Made by a program: the position numbers and the translations under genes. A stretch of 7,770 nucleotides of DNA, taken from contig JABDLQ010000244.1 in assembly GCA_013002925.1 (NCBI GenBank), positions 1 to 7,770 of the forward strand. Reading direction: 5' to 3'. Under the pieces are notes generated by a model. The model was given only the letters and a program-made list of their open reading frames with translations, ran no database searches and was not told where the DNA came from. Below are positions 1 to 7,379 of the stretch, piece after piece; positions within the stretch are counted from its first letter, which is position 1, and the number at the start of each line of letters is the position of its first letter. This DNA comes from Gammaproteobacteria bacterium. GTDB taxonomy: Bacteria; Pseudomonadota; Gammaproteobacteria; Steroidobacterales; SZUA-146.

Positions 1-118
1 GTCATATGGGGGCAAGTGGCGGATGTGTGTGCTCACGAACAATCACCCGGCACGTGGGTGGATTTGTTTAGTTCAGCCGAAAAGGGCGGGTTTGTGGTAC
101 GGAGCCCACGTCAACGCA
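1..118. other. Window edge downstream of the monooxygenase gene, no gene seen
   Basis: I see no convincing coding region in this stretch, which lies just past the stop codon of the monooxygenase gene. It contains a short inverted repeat, CACCC at 44-48 and GGGTG at 56-60 with a 7-nt loop. This could be part of a weak hairpin, but no T-run follows it on the minus strand, so it is not a convincing intrinsic terminator. The neighbouring gene on the left is outside the window. Confidence 0.4.
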
Positions 119-1651
119 TCAGGGCCCTGACAATTCTGCGGTGGACTGTCCGTCGGCAATCCTATCATCACCGATGCGCGCAAATACGATGCTGCTATCA
201 GCGACCGAGCCATTATGCAGACTGAGCCTGTCCAGAAAGTAGTTTTGATATAATTTCCACGGCTTTTTCGTGCCCTGTTTTGGCATTTGTTCCAATGCCC
301 GCAGCACGTAGCCCGACGTAAAGTCCAGCAACGGCTCCTCCTCAATGCCGTCAGCGGGTAGCGTCGGAACACAGTAGTCGTAGCCATTTTTGTCCATATG
401 TTTGAGCAGGCGACAGACATACTCGCCCACCAGGTCCGATTTCAGGGTCCATGACGCATTGGTATAGCCAACGGCAAAAGCAAAATTGGGCAGGCCATTG
501 AGCATCATACCTTTGTAGCAGTAGTGTGTTGCCGGGTGAACTATCTGTTGGTCTACCGACAGGTGCAGTCCGCTGAACACTTCTGCCTTGAGGCCGGTTG
601 CGGTGACAATCAGATCCGCGTCGAGCAGTTCGCCGGACTTAAGGAGAATGCCGTCCGGTACAAATTTATCGATGTGGTCAGTCACTACCGTGACCGAGCC
701 ATTTTTTATTGCCTCAAACAGATCGCCATCGGGAATCAGGCACAGGCGCTGATCCCAGGGCTTGTAACGGGGGGTGAAATGTTTCTCAACATCGTATTCC
801 GGGCCCAAAGCAGTCCTGGCCCCCTTGATGATCCAGCGTTTGAGTCGCTCAGGGTTGCGTTTGGCCAGCCGGAAAATAATCATGCCCAGCAGTACATTCT
901 TCCAGCGCACCAGGCTGTAGGCCAGTTTGTCCGGCAGCCAGCGCTGCAAAAAGTTGGCGATCACATCTTCCTGCGGTCGTGCCATGATGTAGGTCGGCGA
1001 GCGCTGCAGCATGGTGACACCCGCTGCCGTTGTTGCCATCGTGGGTACCAGCGTAACGGCGGTGGCACCGCTGCCGACGACAATGACTTTTTTGCCAGTG
1101 TAGTCCAGATCCTCCGGCCAGTGCTGAGGATGAACAATCTTACCGCGAAAAGAGTCGGTTCCTTCGAAGTCCGGCGTATAGCCATGATCATAGTTGTAGT
1201 ACCCCCCGCAGGAGAACAGGAAACTACAGATGACTTTTTCGATGCTGCCAGTGGCTACATTTTTGACCTGTGCGGTCCACCTTGCGGTGGCGCTGCACCA
1301 GTCGGCTGCCACCACGCGGTGTCCAAATTCAATGTGTTTATCGACACCATTTTCTGCAGCGGCCTCGGTGAGATATTCACGAATATCCTTGCCGGGAGAA
1401 ATAGCTTTTCTGGATTTCCAGGGTTTGAAATTAAACCCGAATGTATACATGTCAGAATCTGAGCGAATGCCAGGGTAGCGAAACAGGTCCCACGTACCGC
1501 CGATGGCAGATCTGCCTTCAATAATCGCATAGCGTTTGTCAGGGCAGTGAGTTTGCAGATGACAGGCAGCACCAATTCCGGAGATTCCGGCGCCGATGAT
1601 CAATACATCCAGATGCCGGGTGCCTGCTGTTATTTCATTGTCATTCACCAC
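119..1651 (-). CDS. EthA-like FAD-containing Baeyer-Villiger-type monooxygenase
   Basis: Predicted cytoplasmic class B flavoprotein monooxygenase using FAD and NADPH to insert oxygen into ketones or oxidise soft heteroatoms. With the GTG start at 1651 it has 510 residues. Visible motifs: FAD-binding GAGISG at about 20-25; the GGTWDLFRYPG block at about 51-61; the Baeyer-Villiger fingerprint FRGKIVHPQHWP at about 168-179; and the NADPH-binding GSGATA at about 193-198. The blocks RWKNVL, NPWDQRLC-like KPWDQRLC, YKGMML and VGYTNASWTLK recall mycobacterial EthA closely, from memory rather than alignment. The frame has no ATG start. It stays open to a TTG at 1693 (524 residues) but is closed by TGA at 1700-1702. 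EthA begins only a few residues before HLDV, so the GTGs at 1651 or 1648 fit better, although neither has a clear Shine-Dalgarno sequence. It follows the GH17 gene on the same strand after about 170 bp, so co-transcription is uncertain. The natural substrate cannot be read from the sequence. The C-terminus looks complete. Confidence 0.93.
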   Translation of the reverse strand: MVNDNEITAGTRHLDVLIIGAGISGIGAACHLQTHCPDKRYAIIEGRSAIGGTWDLFRYPGIRSDSDMYTFGFNFKPWKSRKAISPGKDIREYLTEAAAENGVDKHIEFGHRVVAADWCSATARWTAQVKNVATGSIEKVICSFLFSCGGYYNYDHGYTPDFEGTDSFRGKIVHPQHWPEDLDYTGKKVIVVGSGATAVTLVPTMATTAAGVTMLQRSPTYIMARPQEDVIANFLQRWLPDKLAYSLVRWKNVLLGMIIFRLAKRNPERLKRWIIKGARTALGPEYDVEKHFTPRYKPWDQRLCLIPDGDLFEAIKNGSVTVVTDHIDKFVPDGILLKSGELLDADLIVTATGLKAEVFSGLHLSVDQQIVHPATHYCYKGMMLNGLPNFAFAVGYTNASWTLKSDLVGEYVCRLLKHMDKNGYDYCVPTLPADGIEEEPLLDFTSGYVLRALEQMPKQGTKKPWKLYQNYFLDRLSLHNGSVADSSIVFARIGDDRIADGQSTAELSGP

Positions 1652-1820
1652 CGGCAATGTAACAGAATCGACAGGGCGGTTGAACGCCCGCAAGCAAATT
1701 CAGTCGATTTTCACTTCTGCCGTGCATGGGCAGTAACGGCGTCAGTGGCTGTTCGTAGTTCAAGCGTAACCAGCGAACCGGTCAACAATCGTCGGTTTTG
1801 CCAACCGGGACCTCAGCGCT
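1652..1820. other. Gap between second GH17 gene and monooxygenase
   Basis: This gap probably holds the monooxygenase leader, but I cannot name a promoter in it. An inverted repeat, CGGTT at 1793-1797 and AACCG at 1803-1807 with a 5-nt loop, lies just after the GH17 stop. It has no following T-run on the minus strand, so it is at best a weak attenuating hairpin. If translation begins at the TTG at 1693, the noncoding part shrinks to 127 bp. Confidence 0.35.
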
Positions 1821-2819
1821 TCACCGCTTGCTGTCCGCTGTTTGATTGCCGGGTAGTGACTGGATTCCCGCGTAGAGTTCCTGCATCGCCAGTTTGGGTG
1901 TGCGGTCCAGGTTAAACAACCCCCAATGCTTCTCGGGCTCTTGCGGGTCTGGCGATCCTTTCCACGGCTCATCGAAGGCCTCAAACACAAACGTGAGAAT
2001 TTTTTCCTCAGTGGTCCATTCGAGTAACTGCTCGTAATAATGGGCCTGTAATTCCTCCGATGCGTTCCAGGGTTCGATCCCGCGTCCATTGGATGCCGTC
2101 GTCCAGCCTGCTTCGGTAATCACTACCGGTTTGCCCGGATAGTGATCGACCACCGAATGATAATTTTGCTTGGTGTATTCGAGCGCATCTTCCATCGTGC
2201 GATATTCCCAGGCCGGATACGTGTGTACCGAAATAAAATCCAGTTCGGCTGCCAGCGGTTCAAGTTTATAGGTCCACGGCTCGTAATTTTCGCAAAATGT
2301 TACCGGTTGCCGAGTCGCACTTTTGATCCTGCGGACATAGGAAAGCAGGCTGTCTACCGGCACCATATGATCGGTCCATTCGACGCTCGCTTCGTTGCCC
2401 ACCGAGAGCGAAAACACGATGTCCGGATAGCGGTTTGCCAGCGTGATAGCCTTGTCGACCTGATCACTGTTGGCCTGGCGGTTCGCTACGAGGACTTCAT
2501 CGCTGAACTGAGCGCCCCACGGACAATGCGGATTACTCATTTCAGCACCCATATCCATGCCCAGCATCACCTTGAAATCCATTTTATCTGTGGCGATGAC
2601 TTCCAGTACCCGCTCAGCGTGAAGGCTGCAGTCATAAAGTCTCAACAGTTTCCAGTTGTGCGCCAGAATCTGTAAATCCTCACGAATTTCGTCGATGTCG
2701 GGATAAATGTTTTCGCAGGGGTTCTGACCATCCCGATATCCGGAATAGCAAATCGCATTGCCATGCTGGACATCCAATGGGCGGATATTTCCCGCCGGTA
2801 CTGTGCGTGGATTATGCAT
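1821..2819 (-). CDS. GH17 family beta-1,3-glucan-active glycosidase (second copy)
   Basis: Single-domain glycoside hydrolase of family 17, a retaining (beta/alpha)8-barrel enzyme of clan GH-A that acts on beta-1,3-glucan chains. It has 332 residues, about the size of a bare GH17 domain. The acid/base is the Glu in SVGNEAS (E143) and the nucleophile is the Glu in VVITEAGWT (E236); their 93-residue spacing fits the family. The motifs FEAFDEPWK (about 279-287) and HWGLF near 298-302 match late-barrel elements of GH17. There is no signal peptide, membrane segment or carbohydrate-binding module, so it should act in the cytoplasm. The ATG at 2819 lies inside the end of the preceding GH17 gene, giving an 8-bp overlap (ATGCATAA) and implying translational coupling. 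The upstream Shine-Dalgarno (GACGGAAA) is weak, which also fits coupling. Endo-, exo- or transglycosylating activity cannot be told apart here. The C-terminal tail of about 15 residues is polar and probably disordered. Confidence 0.93.
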   Translation of the reverse strand: MHNPRTVPAGNIRPLDVQHGNAICYSGYRDGQNPCENIYPDIDEIREDLQILAHNWKLLRLYDCSLHAERVLEVIATDKMDFKVMLGMDMGAEMSNPHCPWGAQFSDEVLVANRQANSDQVDKAITLANRYPDIVFSLSVGNEASVEWTDHMVPVDSLLSYVRRIKSATRQPVTFCENYEPWTYKLEPLAAELDFISVHTYPAWEYRTMEDALEYTKQNYHSVVDHYPGKPVVITEAGWTTASNGRGIEPWNASEELQAHYYEQLLEWTTEEKILTFVFEAFDEPWKGSPDPQEPEKHWGLFNLDRTPKLAMQELYAGIQSLPGNQTADSKR

Positions 2820-3699
2820 ATTTCAAATTTCCGTCTTTGTCCCACAGACCCCAGTACGCGCCGACGTCTCCTTCGGCATCCACTTTCCAGGTCTCATCAA
2901 AGGACGAAAAGTAGAATATCTCAATGCCTTCTTCTTCCGCCCACTGGTAAGCATTGATAAAGTATTTGATGGCATTTTCAACGGACGGTACGGCGCCTCT
3001 TTCAGGCGTGCCGACATTGGGCCAGCCGGTCTCACTGACGATGACTTTCTTGCCATTGGCCGCTTGTACCGCGCGCCGGTACATATCCTTCATATACAAC
3101 AAGGAATAATCGGCCGGACAACCTTCCCAGAACGGGTAGCAGTTTGCGAGAATGACATCGCAGACCTCTGTGACTCTCGGGTGATCCACAAACTCGAAGT
3201 AGGCATCAACATAACCGACTTCGACATCCGGAGCGGCCTGTTTGACCCGGTTGATGTAGTCAATCAACTCATCCTCACTCAGTTCGCCTCGCAACAGCAC
3301 TTCATTACCGACCGCCAGGATACCCGCATGGCCCGCTTTGGCAATTTCGATGGCGTTGGTAATCTCAAGCTCATTGTGATCCCGGTCTTCATCCAGCCAG
3401 ACACCGACCATGGTCTTGAGTCCATTTTCAGCAGCTATTCCTGGAATCAGTTCATTTCCGTCGGTGCATGAAAATGACCGCACCCAATGCACGTGCGGTT
3501 GAATTATCTTCATACGATCACGGATTTGTGCCTCGCCGATCTGGGTGCCAGGGCCCTGACCTTCCACGTACGGGCTAAATGAAATTCCATGGATTTTGGC
3601 TTCGAGAATCTCGCGTACCAGTGCACGCAAGTCCTCGACGGAGTGGTTGGAAAAATCCATTCCGGCAAGTACCATGTTTTTTTTGTAGTAATTCGACAT
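2812..3699 (-). CDS. GH17 family beta-1,3-glucan-active glycosidase (first copy)
   Basis: A compact 295-residue GH17 enzyme, predicted to hydrolyse or transglycosylate beta-1,3-glucan or laminari-oligosaccharides by the retaining mechanism. VGNEV at 130-134 gives the acid/base E133, and VSETGWP at 221-227 gives the nucleophile E223. GISFSPY near 38-44 and FDETWK (about 267-272) followed by YWGLWD are other conserved barrel elements. The N-terminus is polar (MSNYYKKN) with no signal peptide, so the protein is probably cytosolic. The ATG at 3699 has a purine-rich GGGGA five bases upstream, which supports this start. The gene lies 203 bp after the phosphorylase gene and overlaps the next GH17 gene by 8 bp. 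The two GH17 proteins differ widely outside the catalytic motifs, so they are not a recent duplication and probably do different jobs. An alternative start at Met9 lies right after an A8 run and has no ribosome-binding site. Confidence 0.94.
   Translation of the reverse strand: MSNYYKKNMVLAGMDFSNHSVEDLRALVREILEAKIHGISFSPYVEGQGPGTQIGEAQIRDRMKIIQPHVHWVRSFSCTDGNELIPGIAAENGLKTMVGVWLDEDRDHNELEITNAIEIAKAGHAGILAVGNEVLLRGELSEDELIDYINRVKQAAPDVEVGYVDAYFEFVDHPRVTEVCDVILANCYPFWEGCPADYSLLYMKDMYRRAVQAANGKKVIVSETGWPNVGTPERGAVPSVENAIKYFINAYQWAEEEGIEIFYFSSFDETWKVDAEGDVGAYWGLWDKDGNLKYA
3677..3684 (-). repeat. A8 homopolymer in first codons of GH17 gene
   Basis: The minus strand reads eight consecutive A residues within codons 6-8 (K-K-N) of the first GH17 gene. 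Long A-runs near a start can cause polymerase slippage, so this is a spot where transcript heterogeneity or sequencing error is possible. The reading frame is intact as given. Confidence 0.6.
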
Positions 3700-3704
3700 A
3701 AACG

Positions 3705-3709
3705 TCCCC
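3705..3709 (-). promoter_or_regulatory. Ribosome-binding site of first GH17 gene
   Basis: The minus strand reads GGGGA followed by five bases (CGTTT) and ATG. This is the best-spaced purine-rich Shine-Dalgarno candidate for the ATG at 3699, and it decides that start over the internal Met9. Confidence 0.55.
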
Positions 3710-3880
3710 GTGTTAAAAAGTGCAAAAGGCTGAATTAGCTCAGGTGTGAAGAACCAGCTCTGAACAAATCACGATAAAAATACTTTAGAGAATGAGTTTT
3801 AAATATCCCGTGGTGTTTTACCAAGTTGGTTCATTCCCGTAGTCAAGAGGACGGGCTTGCCAAAAGAACCAGTGGTCCAG

Positions 3881-3896
3881 TGCCCAAGTGCCCAAG
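3881..3896. repeat. Short tandem repeat, two copies of TGCCCAAG
   Basis: Two perfect adjacent copies of the octamer TGCCCAAG are followed by a partial third copy (TGC at 3897-3899). They lie directly downstream of the phosphorylase stop codon on the minus strand. No function is evident; replication slippage is the simplest source. Confidence 0.8.
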
Positions 3897-3902
3897 TGCA
3901 GG

Positions 3903-6900
3903 TTAATCCCCATATAATTGTGCGCTACCAAAGTTAACCCGCAGCTGGCGGATCTTTCCACTGCGGCAGAACAACTCGGAACTTAGCTGTGCCGGCAGCG
4001 ACAGTTGGTTTACCGTTTGTTCCTGTCCGTCATTCCAATAAACGAGCAGCCCCGGTTCGGCACTGTCATTGAGCTCGTAGATAACAGGCACTTGGCACCA
4101 GGTGAAGGCGAGGGCAGATGCGGGCAGCTCCAGTTCCTGCCAATTGTTGTCAACATCCAGGTATCGAAACCGGCGCTGCTGACGAACAAACTCTCGCGCA
4201 CGCAACAACTGCGGTTGAAACCGTACCGCACCCTTATTGACCCGAACGCCTAATTCGCCAAAACGTGACAATACCTCTTCTTTGACTTGTCCGGTCATCC
4301 CCGGTTGCCGTGCCCCGGCATGTTTGGGTGTGTGGGAGTAGGGGTCTGTCGGAAACGCACCATATTCCGTCGGCGTCTTGTTAAACCCGATGCCGACCCG
4401 AACGCGGTAATAAAGCTTTGCAAGGCGTTCAAAAACTGCCGTATCGCTGCCCTCGTCCAGGGCGGCAAAACAATTTTCCTGCACCGCGAGTAATAGCTTG
4501 GCCACCATGTGCCAATAGATGCTGCCGAGTCCTTCAAATCCAAACATGCCACCGGAGCGACCGGTAAACGCACGGTGGTTGAACACCTTCTCGTACAAGG
4601 CAAGTAATGGGTCACGTGCTGCATCGATTTGTTGGCCATATTCGCCAATCAGGCTGTCCAGTTCAGCATTCAGCTGACCGGAGTTAGTGCATTCGGCATT
4701 AAAACGATAGCAACCCTCGGCGTCACGCTCGACGATGCGCTGATCACCGGTCTCTACCATTTTGTTCACCAATGGAATGGCTTCTGCGTCTGCAGTGGGG
4801 ATGCGATTCTTGTCAAGAAACCCGGGCAAATTCCGATCAGGGTACAGCATGAAACTCTGCTGATCAGGACGGTAAACATCGCTGGCAAACAGCGCTTCCA
4901 GAATGGCTACCGCGTTTTGTGGCGCAATTGCGCCTGCGCTCAATGCAGCCACCTGACCTTCGAGCATGGGATAAAGAGTGTCGATCCCAATCGTTTCCTG
5001 CTGCAGGTGGAGCAGGTTATACGCATGATACAGACCGTCCTCGCGTTGATTGTTACTAATGCTGTGATCAATTGCCGCGAGCGCATCATTGAGCATTGTC
5101 AGTACGGGTTCCAGGGGCTGTGATACCTTGCCTGAAAAACCATCCTGTTGATACACCGTGAGCCGATAATGGCTGGCTGCTTCACCCAGTTCTGCCAGCG
5201 CTGCAAAGCGCTGCGAGGGGCTAACCGGATCGCCACCTAGCAGAGGCCGCACTGTGGCAAGAGCAGTGGAGGTGGCAGTAAGCCACTGTGCTACCTCGTC
5301 AGATATTTCCGCAGGTGTACTGTCCTCAGTGAGTAACTGCTGTAAGAACGTCACATAGCGGCGCATGTAATACAAGGTCACCATTGACAGTCCGTGACCG
5401 ACCAGCGCGTTATTGGCATCGTTCCATTCCGGACGCTGTGTGTTCATCCAGACGCCACCATCGATCACGAGGTTGGACAGCTTACCAAGAAGTGGAACGA
5501 GTAGCTTTTCGAGCAGGTTTACCTGGTACACATTGCCCTGGGCGTCCAGCACCAGCTTACCATCGGCACCCATGTCGGTAACGCGCTGCTCAATACGCTT
5601 TGCCAGGTCCTCATCGTAATCAACCGTGCTTTTCGGGTTTTTCAGCAACGCAGCGAATGGTTTGATCCGATAAGGAACATTGGCATAACAGAAAATAGGC
5701 TGATGCAGCAGCGCGTTCAGGCGGGCAGGGTGGAACTGCTGGGATAGCTCCAGCAATTTTTGCAGATAAATTATTTGATGGTCGCCCCAGTACCCAATGT
5801 AGCTCCAGGGATCGTCGGGCTCTTCGACTTCCCAGTCGATACCCTGCTTGGTAATGCGATAGGGGTTATAGCCATCCATGGTGGATGCATTGACAAACTT
5901 CGCAATGATATTCTCGATAAATTCCGGGTAACTGAATGCCAGTGCCTCCCAGTTTTGAAAAATGTCCCGCCAGTTGCCCTCATACGACAACAGCGGATTA
6001 CCGTGCTCGTCTTTGAGCACGATCGCAAACTGGTTCCAGGGCCGGCTGGGATCGCCGTGACGGCGCCCGAAGGTGATAGGAAGATATTCGTAGCACAACC
6101 GTTCAAGTTGCGCGTCGTTTTGTTTGTGCACAGTCGACAACAACTCATTAAAAGTAAGCGTGTCAGGCAGGCCGTTCAACAACGACTTGTTACGTTGTGC
6201 TACAGCGCGATTAAATTGCCCGATTGTGGTGACAAAATCACGCGAAGAAATATTGTACTGATCAAAAAAATACCCGCCCCTGAGGATATTGAACAGCACA
6301 TTGGCATAATGGTGTACAGCGACGGTCTCTTCCGCCGTGCTCTGAAATCCATCGCCACATGCCATGATGCGCGCTAATTTATCAGAACCCCGATTGACTG
6401 AATCGGCGATGTTGGCGGCAACACCGGCCGGATCACGAAGCTCGACTTGCAGATCAAGTACCTGGCCCTGGCTCTTTTCGAGATCCGCGACCATCTGCCA
6501 TTCGCGCTGTTCCTGGGGTGCCACTTGGAATGTGTTATTCACGAAGTAAGCACCGCGGATGCCGCGCGTGTGAAGTTCCTGTTCAAGGGGCTGGCCATTA
6601 TAAAACCTGTCAAACTGCTTTGATGACAGTAATACTTTCCCGCCCTCGAGCCCGAGGCAAAAAACCGTATTCGCTTTCAGCGATTCGCAGGGTTCAGCAC
6701 GATCCGTGATGCCTGAGTAAAGTGTGAACATCGCCAACCCGGAAGATTCATCCAGTTCCGTCCACTTATATGCATCGACCAGATTGCTGGTGTTGGTTTG
6801 TGCAAAGCGCGGTGTATCTGCCGGTAGAATATTCTGCAACCCATCGACGAGTTCCACGCTGAGATCGTGTGTGCCGATATTCTGAAGCTGGCATTGTCGT

Positions 6901-7379
6901 GCAAACCCGTAGCGGTCACTGCTTACCCAAGCATAGCGAAAACTCAACTGCAGATCGTGGTTGATTTCTTCAAAGTAGACTTTATTACCCAACACATTCT
7001 TATACAGATTACGGCTGAGCCTGAAACGTCCACGATGTTCATCGTTGAAGGGTTCCCAGTACTGCTGATTTTCTGCTGCTGTAACCCGCAATAAAGTCTT
7101 GCAACCGGTATGCGGCGGGCTCTCATGAATCTTGTCCACCGTTGTATACGGGAACAATGCGAATTCCGGCGATACCCTGCCTGCAGTCAACCCGCCGGTA
7201 GATGAGACAAACATCCAATGGTCCACATTGGAAATAATGCTCATAAAAAATGGCGTCATCTGATCGACATTGCGAATCACGTAGCAGCGTTCGCCTGCAT
7301 AATCGACGAACTCACCGGATACCACATTGTTTGTCGCAGCGGCCTGTCTCTCTGCGCTTTTCTTCAACTTTTTCCCCAA
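3903..7379 (-). CDS. Large beta-1,3-glucan phosphorylase-like protein (GH149/GH161 type)
   Basis: A 1158-residue cytoplasmic protein related to the GH94 inverting phosphorylases. It is predicted to split beta-1,3-gluco-oligosaccharides with phosphate to alpha-glucose 1-phosphate plus a shorter chain, reversibly. The N-terminal part (about 20-330) has the beta-sandwich pattern, with a DHWMFVSSTGGLTAGR block (53-68). The helical catalytic part starts near 350. GNWRDIFQN (468-476) parallels the GH94 RDQLQD segment, GYWGDHQ (529-535) parallels the SDDxLWL segment, and PEWNDANN (650-657) parallels DWND, which makes D654 the likely general acid. GSIYWHM (952-958) gives a candidate phosphate-site His957. 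Residues 670-900 look like a helical insertion absent from the roughly 800-residue GH94 enzymes, and the C-terminus looks beta-rich. Two adjacent GH17 genes support a beta-1,3-glucan substrate. The length favours GH149, but GH161 cannot be excluded. No in-frame ATG precedes a sensible N-terminus: TTG at 7379 has GGGGG seven bases upstream, and TTG at 7367 is a second option. No signal peptide is seen; MGKKLKKS is only a basic start. Confidence 0.85.
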   Translation of the reverse strand: MGKKLKKSAERQAAATNNVVSGEFVDYAGERCYVIRNVDQMTPFFMSIISNVDHWMFVSSTGGLTAGRVSPEFALFPYTTVDKIHESPPHTGCKTLLRVTAAENQQYWEPFNDEHRGRFRLSRNLYKNVLGNKVYFEEINHDLQLSFRYAWVSSDRYGFARQCQLQNIGTHDLSVELVDGLQNILPADTPRFAQTNTSNLVDAYKWTELDESSGLAMFTLYSGITDRAEPCESLKANTVFCLGLEGGKVLLSSKQFDRFYNGQPLEQELHTRGIRGAYFVNNTFQVAPQEQREWQMVADLEKSQGQVLDLQVELRDPAGVAANIADSVNRGSDKLARIMACGDGFQSTAEETVAVHHYANVLFNILRGGYFFDQYNISSRDFVTTIGQFNRAVAQRNKSLLNGLPDTLTFNELLSTVHKQNDAQLERLCYEYLPITFGRRHGDPSRPWNQFAIVLKDEHGNPLLSYEGNWRDIFQNWEALAFSYPEFIENIIAKFVNASTMDGYNPYRITKQGIDWEVEEPDDPWSYIGYWGDHQIIYLQKLLELSQQFHPARLNALLHQPIFCYANVPYRIKPFAALLKNPKSTVDYDEDLAKRIEQRVTDMGADGKLVLDAQGNVYQVNLLEKLLVPLLGKLSNLVIDGGVWMNTQRPEWNDANNALVGHGLSMVTLYYMRRYVTFLQQLLTEDSTPAEISDEVAQWLTATSTALATVRPLLGGDPVSPSQRFAALAELGEAASHYRLTVYQQDGFSGKVSQPLEPVLTMLNDALAAIDHSISNNQREDGLYHAYNLLHLQQETIGIDTLYPMLEGQVAALSAGAIAPQNAVAILEALFASDVYRPDQQSFMLYPDRNLPGFLDKNRIPTADAEAIPLVNKMVETGDQRIVERDAEGCYRFNAECTNSGQLNAELDSLIGEYGQQIDAARDPLLALYEKVFNHRAFTGRSGGMFGFEGLGSIYWHMVAKLLLAVQENCFAALDEGSDTAVFERLAKLYYRVRVGIGFNKTPTEYGAFPTDPYSHTPKHAGARQPGMTGQVKEEVLSRFGELGVRVNKGAVRFQPQLLRAREFVRQQRRFRYLDVDNNWQELELPASALAFTWCQVPVIYELNDSAEPGLLVYWNDGQEQTVNQLSLPAQLSSELFCRSGKIRQLRVNFGSAQLYGD

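Larger units (their letters stand above)
3700..3902. other. Spacer between phosphorylase and first GH17 gene
   Basis: This 203-bp stretch is long for an operon spacer. On the minus strand it begins with CACTTGGG repeats, then a hairpin with 5-bp arms (CCCGT 3836-3840 and ACGGG 3851-3855, 10-nt loop), an interrupted palindrome ACCAA-G-TTGGT (3820-3830), and an A+T-rich stretch (about 3765-3810) before the GH17 ribosome-binding site. No hairpin is followed by a T-run, so I cannot call an intrinsic terminator. The A+T-rich part could hold an internal promoter, but I see no good -35/-10 pair. The octamer AGAACCAG occurs twice on the plus strand. Confidence 0.4.

Noticed and set aside
524..1462. 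312-codon open frame on the plus strand
   Set aside because: It lies antisense to the well-supported monooxygenase and shows no recognisable domain; it is a composition-driven shadow frame.
2758..3471. 237-codon open frame on the plus strand
   Set aside because: It is antisense to the first GH17 gene, whose catalytic motifs are clear, and it has no family features.
3836..3855. Intrinsic terminator after the phosphorylase
   Set aside because: The stem is only 5 bp with a 10-nt loop, and no T-run follows on the minus strand.
5760..6377. 205-codon open frame on the plus strand
   Set aside because: It is antisense to the phosphorylase catalytic region, with no domain and no start signal.
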